Of a stretch of DNA of 12,697 nt, positions 1-6,590 are shown piece after piece (position 1 is the stretch's first letter; the number at the start of each line of letters is the position of its first letter). Source of the stretch: DATGCT01 sp964639325 (GTDB lineage Bacteria; Patescibacteriota; Minisyncoccia; UBA6257; GWB1-50-10). The stretch spans positions 1 to 12,697 of the forward strand of contig CAZXDO010000042.1 of assembly GCA_964639325.1 (NCBI GenBank), in the 5' to 3' direction. Made by a program: the position numbers and the translations under genes. The notes under the pieces were generated by a model. That model worked only from the letters and a program-made list of their open reading frames with translations, was not told where the DNA came from and did no database searches.

Positions 1-36
1 AGGAAAGTAAACACCTTGTGTTTGTTTTCTTTGTTT
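1..36 (+). terminator. Probable terminator of an upstream gene
   Basis: Bases 1-14 pair with 18-31 around a three-base loop (CTT). The core is AAACAC/GTGTTT, extended outward by G-T wobbles and A-T pairs, and a T-rich stretch follows. This looks like a rho-independent terminator for a plus-strand gene that ends left of the window. The stem may continue beyond base 1, so the full structure cannot be judged. Confidence 0.4.
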
Positions 37-45
37 CCTATGGTC

Positions 46-75
46 TTGATAAAAACATATTCTTTATGTTAACCT
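46..75 (+). promoter_or_regulatory. Candidate promoter of the S1 gene
   Basis: TTGATA (46-51) lies 18 bases before TAACCT (70-75), which fits a loose TAnnnT -10 box. The -10 ends only 8 bases before the ATG at 84, so transcription would start at or next to the start codon. The -10 is weak. The call rests partly on the same spacing being seen at other genes here. Confidence 0.35.
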
Positions 76-83
76 TGTTTAAT

Positions 84-1166
84 ATGCAAGAGAAAATAAA
101 AACAAATTCATTTATTCAGTTTGTAAAAAATAACCCAAACCTTTTTGCTTTCCTAAAACCAGGTGATCTTGTAAAAGGAAAAATTCTTGATAAGGGTTCA
201 CGAGAAGTAATAGTAGACCTTGGTAAGTACGGAACCGGTATAATATATCGAGGGGAGCTTTTAGGAGCAAAAAGTGCTTTAAAAGAAGCAGAGGCAGGAA
301 GTGAAATTCAAGCTAAAGTAATTGAGGTTGATAATAATGAGGGGTTAATTGAGCTTTCTTTATCTGAGGCAGAAAAACAAAAACAATGGATAAAAATTGA
401 TGAGCTTTTCGAAAAGGAAGAAGTGATAACCGTAAAACCATACGAAGCTAATAAAGGAGGTCTTTTAGTAAAAATTGAAGACGTCCAAGCTTTTCTTCCG
501 GTTTCTCAACTTGTTTATGAAAATTATCCAGATGTAGGAAGTGATCCTAAGAAAATAGAGGAAGAGCTTCAAAAATTAGTTGGAAGAACTTTGGAAGTAA
601 AAATAATTGATGCTAATCAACGTTACAACAAATTAATTATTTCTGAAAAAGCAGCTAATGAAGTAAGCTCTAAAAAATTAGCTGAAAATTATGAAGAAGG
701 ACAAATAATTGAAGGTGTGGTAACCGGTGTGGCTGATTTCGGTGCCTTTGTTCAGTTTACCGACAATCCTGAGGTGGAAGGTTTAATTCATATTTCTGAA
801 CTAGCCCACAGAATAATTGATAATCCTAAAGAAATAATTAACGTGGACGACATGATAAAAGCAAAAATTACCAGTATTAAAAATGGAAGAATATCACTTT
901 CCCTCAAAGCTCTTGAAAAAGATCCTTGGGAAAAAATAAGTGATAAATACGAAGAAGGCCAGGAAGTAGAAGGGGAAGTTTACAGTCTTAATCCTTTTGG
1001 AGCTACTATCAAGCTTGATGATGAAATACAGGGACAGATACACGTTACAGAATTTGGTGGAGAAGAAGAAATGAAAAAATCTTTAAAGAAAGGAGAAAAG
1101 CACAACTTTAAAATTAAAGAAATTAAGAAAGAGGACAAAAGAATCAATCTTGGCCTTGTAAAGTAA
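84..1166 (+). CDS. rpsA: 30S ribosomal protein S1 (four S1 domains)
   Basis: S1-family RNA-binding protein of 360 residues, expected to help the 30S subunit bind mRNA. Four OB-fold S1 repeats fill it at about residues 26-96, 109-190, 205-276 and 290-360. The third is the most canonical, with GVVTGVADFGAFV and GLIHISEL; the second is the most diverged. It is shorter than the six-domain proteobacterial S1 and has the domain number common in Gram-positive and CPR-like lineages. The ATG at 84 was chosen because S1 homology starts soon after it and a candidate promoter sits just upstream. An in-frame ATG at 18 would place the start inside the preceding hairpin. No Shine-Dalgarno site is visible. 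The gene converges on trpS and is followed by a strong hairpin with a T run. With few landmarks it could be called a generic S1-domain protein, but size and domain order favour RpsA. Confidence 0.88.
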   Translation: MQEKIKTNSFIQFVKNNPNLFAFLKPGDLVKGKILDKGSREVIVDLGKYGTGIIYRGELLGAKSALKEAEAGSEIQAKVIEVDNNEGLIELSLSEAEKQKQWIKIDELFEKEEVITVKPYEANKGGLLVKIEDVQAFLPVSQLVYENYPDVGSDPKKIEEELQKLVGRTLEVKIIDANQRYNKLIISEKAANEVSSKKLAENYEEGQIIEGVVTGVADFGAFVQFTDNPEVEGLIHISELAHRIIDNPKEIINVDDMIKAKITSIKNGRISLSLKALEKDPWEKISDKYEEGQEVEGEVYSLNPFGATIKLDDEIQGQIHVTEFGGEEEMKKSLKKGEKHNFKIKEIKKEDKRINLGLVK

Positions 1167-1177
1167 AAAGCAATAAG

Positions 1178-1218
1178 TTATCCACAACAACTTGGGGGTT
1201 CCCGACACCCCCAAGTTG
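1178..1218 (+). repeat. GC-rich palindromic element, copy 1, with DnaA-box-like flank
   Basis: TTATCCACA (1178-1186) is identical to the classical strong DnaA box. One base later comes a perfect 11-bp stem, CAACTTGGGGG (1188-1198) and CCCCCAAGTTG (1208-1218), around a nine-base loop TTCCCGACA. Copies at 2290-2330 and 12407-12437 show that this is a repeat family. Here it sits in the 64-base gap between the convergent S1 and trpS genes. The box may be coincidental: one isolated site is not an origin. Confidence 0.85.
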
Positions 1219-1225
1219 GTTTTTT
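1188..1225 (+). terminator. Rho-independent terminator of the S1 gene
   Basis: The 11-bp GC-rich stem with nine-base loop is followed on the plus strand by GG and then six T (1220-1225), the classical terminator shape, 21 bases after the S1 stop codon. On the minus strand the same hairpin lies just past the trpS stop but has no T run behind it, so it is a poorer terminator in that direction. Confidence 0.75.
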
Positions 1226-1230
1226 AAAAA

Positions 1231-2205
1231 TTAATTAAGACCTAGTTTCTTTTTTATTTCTTTAAGTTTTTTGTCCGCAGCAATGCGGGCTTTTTTATTA
1301 CCTTTTTCAATTACCTCTTCAATTTCTTTATCTGAATATTCTTTTTTTCTGAAAAGCTCCAGCTTTTTTGTTATCAGTTCAACAAGGGTTTTCTTAAAAT
1401 CTCCATATCCTTTTCCTTGAAATTCCTTTTCTGTTTCTTTAATAGATTTATCTGAAAGGGAGGAGTACAAAGCCAGAAGATTGCTTAAGCCCGGTTTATT
1501 TTTTTTGTCATACTTTATCTTATTCTCTGAATCAGTAACGGCAGACATTATTTTCTTTTTAATTTCTTGAGGTGAATCATCAAGAAAAAGACATCCTTTA
1601 GGAGAAGACTTAGACATTTTCTTTTTCGGATCATCAAGGGACATTAACCTGGGGGTTTTAGTCATTAAAGGTTTTGGTTCTATAAATACTTTTCCAAACT
1701 TGCGATTAAACTTTCTTACAATCTCTCTTGTAAATTCCAAATGCTGGAGCTGGTCATCACCAACAGGAACATATTGAACATCATACAAAACTATATCGGC
1801 AGCCATAAGAATAGGATAAGTGAAAAGACCAACATTAATATTTTCTTTCTGACTCTTACTTTTTTCTTTAAATTGGGTCATTCGGGAAAGTTCTCCATAG
1901 GGAGTAAAACAGGAAAGAATCCAAGATAATTCAGTATGGGCAGAAATGTCTGATTGGACAAAAATAACTGATTTTTTAGGATCTAAACCTGCTTTTAGAT
2001 AAACTCGGACTACGTCTTTTATTTCTTTCATTTTTTCCCGGGGGTCAAAATTTTGAGTTAAAGAATGATAATCAGCAACAAAAAAATAAGGAGTGTATTC
2101 TCCGGAATTCTGAAGATCTACAAAATTCTTTAAGGCACCCAAATAATTACCAACATGGAGACGGCCCGTAGGTTGAATACCTGAAATTAAAATTGGTTTA
2201 ACCAT
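1231..2205 (-). CDS. trpS: Tryptophanyl-tRNA synthetase
   Basis: Class I aminoacyl-tRNA synthetase that charges tRNA-Trp with tryptophan using ATP, in the cytoplasm. At 324 residues it has normal bacterial TrpRS length. It carries the HIGH-type motif as HVGN (residues 17-20) after SGIQPTGRLH, the conserved VQSDISAHTELSW and FTPYGELSRMTQFK stretches, PVGDDQLQHLEFTREI (147-162), and the KMSKS loop (196-200). The reading frame could begin at a TTG at 2220, but homology begins at the ATG at 2205 (MVKPILISGIQPTG). A perfect TATAAT box covers 2212-2217, so the TTG would lie in the promoter. With the -10 ending 6 bases before ATG, the mRNA is probably leaderless. The gene is bracketed by two copies of the GC-rich palindrome and converges on the S1 gene. 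Confidence 0.95.
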   Translation of the reverse strand: MVKPILISGIQPTGRLHVGNYLGALKNFVDLQNSGEYTPYFFVADYHSLTQNFDPREKMKEIKDVVRVYLKAGLDPKKSVIFVQSDISAHTELSWILSCFTPYGELSRMTQFKEKSKSQKENINVGLFTYPILMAADIVLYDVQYVPVGDDQLQHLEFTREIVRKFNRKFGKVFIEPKPLMTKTPRLMSLDDPKKKMSKSSPKGCLFLDDSPQEIKKKIMSAVTDSENKIKYDKKNKPGLSNLLALYSSLSDKSIKETEKEFQGKGYGDFKKTLVELITKKLELFRKKEYSDKEIEEVIEKGNKKARIAADKKLKEIKKKLGLN

Positions 2206-2211
2206 AGTAAA

Positions 2212-2240
2212 ATTATACAAGAAATAATGATTAGCAAAAA
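2212..2240 (-). promoter_or_regulatory. Promoter of trpS with perfect -10 box
   Basis: On the minus strand TATAAT occupies 2217-2212. A weak TTTTTG at 2240-2235 lies 17 bases further upstream. The -10 box ends six bases before the trpS ATG at 2205, so initiation seven bases downstream of the box would start on the A of ATG. This implies a leaderless transcript. Confidence 0.6.
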
Positions 2241-2289
2241 CCGGAAAACTGCTATTTTTCTATTTTCCTTATTTTCTGGCTTATAAAAC

Positions 2290-2330
2290 TTATCCACAAC
2301 AACTTGGGGGTGTCGGGAACCCCCAAGTTG
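2290..2330 (-). repeat. GC-rich palindromic element, copy 2
   Basis: The same TTATCCACA box (2290-2298 on the plus strand) and the same 11-bp stem (2300-2310 with 2320-2330) as copy 1 are present. The loop reads TGTCGGGAA on the plus strand, the reverse complement of the loop in copy 1. Box and hairpin are therefore in opposite relative orientation in the two copies. The element ends two bases before the RNase J stop codon. In the RNase J transcript the loop reads TTCCCGACA and probably helps end it, although the bases after the stem (TTGTGGATAAGTTTTATA) give only a poor T tract. Confidence 0.8.
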
Positions 2331-2332
2331 AT

Positions 2333-4099
2333 TTATACCTCAATTATTACCGGGAGGATCATGGGACGACGAGCAGTTTGTTTGAATAAGTAACTGCCTA
2401 TCTGGTCCTGAATAAGGGATTTTATATAATCAACATCTAATGATTGACGGTTGGGCATACGTCCGACGATACCTCTAATTTTCCTCCGCACATTATTTAA
2501 AAGACTTTGATTGTCTCGAAGATAAACAAAACCGCGGGAGATAATATCGGGGTTCTTAAGAACCTTGCCGTTACTTCTGCTAATAGTGGTAATAAGAACA
2601 ACCATACCCTCTTCGGCTAGAGCTCTGCGGTCTCTTAAAACAACTTCACCAACGTCCCCTACTCCCAAACCGTCAACCATAACATAAGAGGCCGGCAATT
2701 TTTCACCTGTTATAACAGCGGAGTTTTTTCGAAGATCAACAACAACTCCGTTATCAGCTACTATTGCTTCTTCGGGTTTAAGGTTTAAAACATCCTGGGC
2801 CATTTTAGCATTGCGCTGACGCATGAAATAATAACCATGGATGGGAATGAAAAACTTAGGCTTAACCTTTTTCATAACAGTTTTTAATTCTTCTTGAGGA
2901 GCATGTCCGGAAGAATGAATATCAAGCATTTTATAATGAAAGATAGTAGCATCCTGACGGGCAAGATTATCTTTTAGATTTTGAACACTTTTTTCGTTAC
3001 CGGGAACAACAGAAGAAGAGAGAATTACCGTGTCAGTTTTCTTGATTTTAATGTATTTATGCTCACCATTGGCAATTCTCCACAAAGAAGAATATTTTTC
3101 GTTCTGGGCTCCGGTAGAAAGAATTAACACTTTATCATCAGGATATTTTTTAATGTCCTGAAGAGGAACAATAGTGCCTTGTTTGGTTTTTATAAAACCA
3201 AGACGCTTGGCGATTTCTAAGTTATTTTTCATAGAATACCCGGAAACAGCAATCACTTTACCAAGTTTTTCGGCAATTTTTATCATTTCTTTCAAGCGAT
3301 CAAGGAGGGAAGAAAATGTTCCTACGATAATACGTCCCTTCGCTTCTTTAAAAAGCTTTTCAAGTTCTTTTTCCACTACTCTTTCAGAAACAGACCAGCC
3401 CGGAACTTCGGCTCCGGTACTATCAAGCATTAAGGTATGAATTCCTTCCTTTCCTAATCCATCCCATACTTCCATACCCCGAGGATTACCCTCTTCATCG
3501 TAGTCAAATTTAAACTCTCCGGGATGAACAATATTACCGATAGGAGTTTCAATTTTAACACCAAACCCATCAGGAATATTGTGTTCGACCCCGAAAAAGT
3601 TGACTTTAAAGTTTTTGGATATTTGACGAGTATCGCCCGAATGGACAATTTCAAATATGGGCTTGGGAGCGTTAGGATAATCTTCCTGTCTTTTTTGTAT
3701 AATTTCTTTAGTTAATTCAGTAGTATATATTTTAGGATTTCCTAACTTTTCAAGAAGATGCGGAATGGCTCCTATATGATCAAAGTGACCATGAGTAATT
3801 ATCACTCCTTTTATCTTTTTCTTTTTAACCTCTAAGTAAGTGGTGTTAGGAATAATGTAGTCAATACCGGGGGTTTCTTCTTCCGGAAACTGAAGCCCCA
3901 TATCAATAATTAAAATTTCATCTTTGTATTCAAAAAACATCATATTTCGACCAATTTCTTCTAAACCGCCCAAAGCACAGAAACGAACCACCTCTTCTTC
4001 AGAGTTTTTGCTTTTTTCAGTCTTGATTTCGGTTTTTATTTGGGGAGATTTAATCTCTCCCAATTTCGTTCTTTTTTCTTTTGTTTTTGTATCTAACAT
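2333..4099 (-). CDS. rnj: Ribonuclease J (metallo-beta-lactamase/beta-CASP RNase)
   Basis: Zinc-dependent 5'-3' exo- and endoribonuclease for mRNA decay and rRNA maturation, 588 residues. After a charged, probably disordered tail (about 1-35) the metallo-beta-lactamase core begins (ALGGLEEIGRNM). Metal ligands are visible: HGHFDH (103-108), EHNIPDG around 172-178, and DSTGAE with Asp226. The beta-CASP part follows, with HSSGHAPQEEL (395-405) and IPIHGYY (418-424), both typical of RNase J. The C-terminal domain runs to the end. Family members are about 550-600 residues, so this one is complete. The ATG at 4099 is the first in frame and has no Shine-Dalgarno site; a TATAAA box ends seven bases before it. 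It lies downstream of tRNA-Leu on the same strand. J1 and J2 types cannot be told apart here. Confidence 0.94.
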   Translation of the reverse strand: MLDTKTKEKRTKLGEIKSPQIKTEIKTEKSKNSEEEVVRFCALGGLEEIGRNMMFFEYKDEILIIDMGLQFPEEETPGIDYIIPNTTYLEVKKKKIKGVIITHGHFDHIGAIPHLLEKLGNPKIYTTELTKEIIQKRQEDYPNAPKPIFEIVHSGDTRQISKNFKVNFFGVEHNIPDGFGVKIETPIGNIVHPGEFKFDYDEEGNPRGMEVWDGLGKEGIHTLMLDSTGAEVPGWSVSERVVEKELEKLFKEAKGRIIVGTFSSLLDRLKEMIKIAEKLGKVIAVSGYSMKNNLEIAKRLGFIKTKQGTIVPLQDIKKYPDDKVLILSTGAQNEKYSSLWRIANGEHKYIKIKKTDTVILSSSVVPGNEKSVQNLKDNLARQDATIFHYKMLDIHSSGHAPQEELKTVMKKVKPKFFIPIHGYYFMRQRNAKMAQDVLNLKPEEAIVADNGVVVDLRKNSAVITGEKLPASYVMVDGLGVGDVGEVVLRDRRALAEEGMVVLITTISRSNGKVLKNPDIISRGFVYLRDNQSLLNNVRRKIRGIVGRMPNRQSLDVDYIKSLIQDQIGSYLFKQTARRPMILPVIIEV

Positions 4100-4106
4100 T
4101 TATTAA

Positions 4107-4112
4107 TTTATA
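4107..4112 (-). promoter_or_regulatory. Possible -10 box of the RNase J gene
   Basis: TATAAA on the minus strand ends seven bases before the ATG. No convincing -35 lies 16-18 bases upstream, and the surrounding sequence is nearly all A and T, so the match could be chance. It is listed because the spacing matches the trpS and RodZ-like genes. Confidence 0.3.
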
Positions 4113-4183
4113 TTTTTTTATTTTTTAAGACCGCGAGAGAGTGCGGATATTCGACTTTTTATTAGATAAAAATTATTTAGAAG

Positions 4184-4268
4184 TGCCCTCGAGAGGAGTT
4201 GAACCTCCACCCGCTTAAAGCGGACAACACCCTGAATGTTGCGCGTCTGCCATTTCCGCCACGAGGGC
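4184..4268 (-). tRNA. tRNA-Leu, anticodon CAG
   Basis: An 85-base cloverleaf on the minus strand. The acceptor arms GCCCTCG and CGAGGGC pair perfectly with discriminator A. The D-arm contains TGGCGGAAATGGCAGACGC. The anticodon stem CAACA/TGTTG encloses loop TTCAGGG, so the anticodon is CAG (plus-strand 4232-4234) and reads CUG codons. A long variable arm (CCGCTTTAAGCGG) marks a class II tRNA, and the T-arm is GGAGG-TTCAACT-CCTC. Leucine is supported by both the anticodon and the long variable arm. The 3' CCA is not encoded: the bases after the discriminator are CTT. It lies 17 bases downstream of the substrate-binding protein stop codon and may be co-transcribed with it. An AT-only inverted repeat at 4156-4172 follows, too weak to call a terminator. 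Confidence 0.95.
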
Positions 4269-4285
4269 TCAAGTATTTTTATTTA

Positions 4286-5908
4286 CTAGGAAGAAGATGT
4301 AGAGGTAGTATTTTTAATAACACGGGCTCTATTAACATACCAATCGGCTACGTTATCAAACCTGTCATTGGGATTAATAATTCTACGGCTGGGATCCAAT
4401 CCGAAAAGTCTTTCATGGTGGGTATAGAAATAAGGCAAGGTGTAAAGGAATGCTGCGGGATAATCTTCTTTAATTAATTCAGCCGCTTTACTAAATTCTT
4501 CCAAGCGTTTTCCGGGATCTTCATAGGTGCGGATATTTTCTAAAACAGTATCTAGATCTTCGTTGGAATAAAAAGAAAGGTTAAGGCCCGGATAAAACCT
4601 TTCTGAAGAATGCCAAAAGGGAAACAGGTCTAGATCATTTTCAAGAACATTCCCAAAAATAACCGCTTCGTAACTTCTTTCTCTTATAACCGCGTTGGTA
4701 AAATTGTCACTTTTTAAAGATACAATAGAAATATTATCAATTCCTAATTCTTCCCATTTTTCTTTTACAAACTCGGCAGTTTCTTTAAGAAAGCTGACTT
4801 CAGGAATAACTATTTCTAAAGTTAGCTCTTTCTCTCCTTTTAATTCTGAAATAACCGATCGAGCCTCTTCTTTACTTAAGAGTTGGCTTTTTTCTTTACT
4901 AATAAAATCAGAAAGCGTGTTAAATTCTTGAGCCTTTCCTTGAAAAACACTTTCAATCAGTTCTTTCCGGTTAAGAGAATCTGAAAGAACCCTTCTAAAA
5001 TCTTTCTCTTTTAAAATTGAGGTAGTTTTAGGATTAAAGAAAACAGCATAGTAACGAGGGAAAAACATTTCTTCAACCGTAACTTTGTTCAATTCATAGA
5101 AATGATCATTGAGCAGAGATGCGGTTCCAAAGCCATCTACTTTTCTCATACGAAAATCATTTAAAAGGTCAATTTCGTCTTCGTAAAACTTGAAATAAAA
5201 TTTTTCAATATACGGGCCTTTATTATTATAACTATCATTAGCAACAAATTGATATTCGGTAATAAAACCATTCCTCTTTTTAGAAAAACTTTTAAAAGAA
5301 TAAGGACCGCTGGATACAGGTTCTAAATTATAGGAAGAAAGACGAATATTTGAGGTGGGAATGCCGCCAAAAATATGTTTAGGAATAACAGGCAAGGATT
5401 CTAAATTATTTTCAAAGAAAGAATAAGGACCGGGAAGCGTAAATTTAACTTGAAGCTCGCTTATTCTTTCTACCACTATTCCTTTCCAAGTTTTGTAAAA
5501 AGGAGAACGAACTTCCGGATCTTGGATGGTTTTAATGGTAAAAACAACATCATCGCTGGTTAAATTTTTTCCATCATCCCATTTAAGACCTTCTTTAAGT
5601 TTAACAATATAAACCCTTCCTTCGCTTTCTATATCAAAGTTATTTATAAGCTGAGAAAGATCAGCATAAACAAGAGAGCTTATATCTTGATCAACGGGAT
5701 TATCAGAAATGATTGGATTTATTAAGATTGGCTGACCAACAATTCCTTCCCGGTAATAACCGCCTTCAACAGGAACATAATCGCTGTTTTCATTAATAGC
5801 CACCGCACTTCGACCAACTATAGCTATTAACAAAACAACAAAGAGTAGAATAAGGGCTCTGCGTTCAATGCGGTTAAAGGCAGAAAAAATTAGTTTAACT
5901 ATTCGCAT
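4286..5908 (-). CDS. ABC-type peptide-binding protein, family 5 (SBP_bac_5), membrane-anchored
   Basis: Extracytoplasmic binding protein of the DppA/OppA family, 540 residues, expected to capture peptides or similar ligands for an ABC importer. Residues 1-18 are basic and residues 19-33 (LILLFVVLLIAIVG) form one hydrophobic helix. There is no lipobox cysteine, so the helix is either an uncleaved anchor or a signal peptide cut near AVA (35-37). Family features are the early GGYYREGIVGQPILINPI, then YADLSQLI and KLKEGLKWDDGKNLTSDDVVFTI (about 104-126), with the usual C-terminal lobe. No permease or ATPase gene is nearby, so the partner transporter must be encoded elsewhere or the protein acts differently. 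The start at 5908 has no Shine-Dalgarno site; TAACT-like box TAAACT ends six bases before it. The substrate cannot be deduced from sequence alone. Confidence 0.85.
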   Translation of the reverse strand: MRIVKLIFSAFNRIERRALILLFVVLLIAIVGRSAVAINENSDYVPVEGGYYREGIVGQPILINPIISDNPVDQDISSLVYADLSQLINNFDIESEGRVYIVKLKEGLKWDDGKNLTSDDVVFTIKTIQDPEVRSPFYKTWKGIVVERISELQVKFTLPGPYSFFENNLESLPVIPKHIFGGIPTSNIRLSSYNLEPVSSGPYSFKSFSKKRNGFITEYQFVANDSYNNKGPYIEKFYFKFYEDEIDLLNDFRMRKVDGFGTASLLNDHFYELNKVTVEEMFFPRYYAVFFNPKTTSILKEKDFRRVLSDSLNRKELIESVFQGKAQEFNTLSDFISKEKSQLLSKEEARSVISELKGEKELTLEIVIPEVSFLKETAEFVKEKWEELGIDNISIVSLKSDNFTNAVIRERSYEAVIFGNVLENDLDLFPFWHSSERFYPGLNLSFYSNEDLDTVLENIRTYEDPGKRLEEFSKAAELIKEDYPAAFLYTLPYFYTHHERLFGLDPSRRIINPNDRFDNVADWYVNRARVIKNTTSTSSS

Positions 5909-5914
5909 ATTTCT

Positions 5915-5920
5915 AGTTTA
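5915..5920 (-). promoter_or_regulatory. Possible -10 box of the substrate-binding protein gene
   Basis: TAAACT (minus strand) fits TAnnnT and ends six bases before the ATG at 5908, again predicting a leaderless mRNA. The -35 position would fall inside the secG terminator stem and has no consensus match, so this is tentative. Confidence 0.35.
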
Positions 5921-5929
5921 CGATTTGGT

Positions 5930-5957
5930 AAAAAAAGCTGCTTTCTAAAGCTTCAGC
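5930..5957 (-). terminator. Terminator of the holin-like/secG transcript
   Basis: On the minus strand the sequence folds as GCT, a three-base GAA bulge, GCTT, loop TAGA, AAGC, AGC, followed at once by seven T. It lies about 30 bases past the secG stop codon and separates that unit from the substrate-binding protein gene, whose start is only about 20 bases further on. Confidence 0.6.
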
Positions 5958-5986
5958 AACTGACTTATTTGGGTTGTTTTAAAAAA

Positions 5987-6199
5987 TTAATAAACGAGAT
6001 TTAAAACAGCTAAGATAACGAAAACAATAGCAAGAATAATGGTGCCCCAATAAATAAAATTTTCCATCCCCCGGCGGGTGTGGTAAGAAGAATCACCGCC
6101 ACCTCCTAAGGCACCAAGACCGCTTGCTCTTTCTTGAAGAAGAACGAAAACAATTAAAGCGATGGAAACTATTATTTGTAAGATTGTTAATATATTCAT
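5987..6199 (-). CDS. secG: Preprotein translocase subunit SecG
   Basis: Small membrane subunit of the SecYEG channel, which assists protein export. It has 70 residues. Two membrane helices lie at about residues 3-22 and 49-69 and flank a loop with the family signature LLQERASGLGALGGGGDSS (20-38). The length and two-helix shape match SecG. The frame could start at a TTG three codons upstream, but the ATG at 6199 overlaps the stop of the upstream gene as ATGA. That is a typical translational-coupling arrangement and decides the start. No separate ribosome binding site is seen. A hairpin with seven T closes the unit. Confidence 0.9.
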   Translation of the reverse strand: MNILTILQIIVSIALIVFVLLQERASGLGALGGGGDSSYHTRRGMENFIYWGTIILAIVFVILAVLNLVY

Positions 6200-6555
6200 T
6201 TTAACCAACGGGCAGATGTATTAATTATTGTATTTATAACTCCAAAAATTATAGTAGCGATAAGAAGTGGCAAATACCCCTGTATTGTAAGCTGTTCGCT
6301 AATAATGTCAAGAACGTATATAGTTAGGGCGTTAACTACTATTATAAACACTCCCATAGTAAGAACAATAACCGGCCCAAAAAGAAGTTTTAAGATAGGG
6401 CGGAAGATAAGATTTATAAGAGTAAAAACAGCGGCGGTAATAAGAAGGTCAATAAAGTCGCCTTCGAAAATAAAATCTTTAATAAAATAACTTGAAGCCA
6501 TTAGGCCTATAATATTAGAGAAAATAAGAATAATAAATCTTCCAATAAAACTCAT
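6196..6555 (-). CDS. Four-helix membrane protein, phage holin family 4-like
   Basis: A protein of 119 residues that is almost wholly membrane-embedded, with predicted helices at about 4-24, 34-52, 57-80 and 92-113. The pattern INLIFRPILKLL followed by PVIVLTMGVFIIVVNALTIYVLD resembles the Phage_holin_4_2 (superfamily IV) proteins found on many bacterial chromosomes. Despite the name, these are not tied to lysis in most hosts and their role is unknown. Here the gene is translationally coupled to secG by a four-base ATGA overlap, with no phage genes around it. A function in membrane or cell-envelope housekeeping is more likely than lysis, but that is inference. The ATG at 6555 lacks a Shine-Dalgarno site; TAAAAT at 6566-6571 (minus strand) could be its -10. 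Confidence 0.75.
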   Translation of the reverse strand: MSFIGRFIILIFSNIIGLMASSYFIKDFIFEGDFIDLLITAAVFTLINLIFRPILKLLFGPVIVLTMGVFIIVVNALTIYVLDIISEQLTIQGYLPLLIATIIFGVINTIINTSARWLK

Positions 6556-6590
6556 GTTATTTTTTATTTTAACTTGTTGATTTAAAAAGA

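Noticed and set aside
18..83. Longer S1 start at ATG 18 or ATG 66
   Set aside because: The extra residues are hydrophobic and unlike any S1 N-terminus, and the first ATG lies in the stem of the preceding hairpin. The ATG at 84 fits the promoter spacing better.
1178..2298. Replication origin, from two perfect DnaA boxes
   Set aside because: The two boxes are 1.1 kb apart, each attached to a repeat hairpin. There is no box cluster, no adjacent dnaA or dnaN, and no clear unwinding element.
3174..3715. Several 60-90 codon frames on both strands inside the RNase J gene
   Set aside because: All lie within the well-supported RNase J frame and have no start signals or recognisable domains.
4156..4172. 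Inverted repeat TTTTTAT-TAG-ATAAAAA after the tRNA
   Set aside because: It consists only of A-T pairs with a three-base loop and is too weak to act as a terminator with any confidence.
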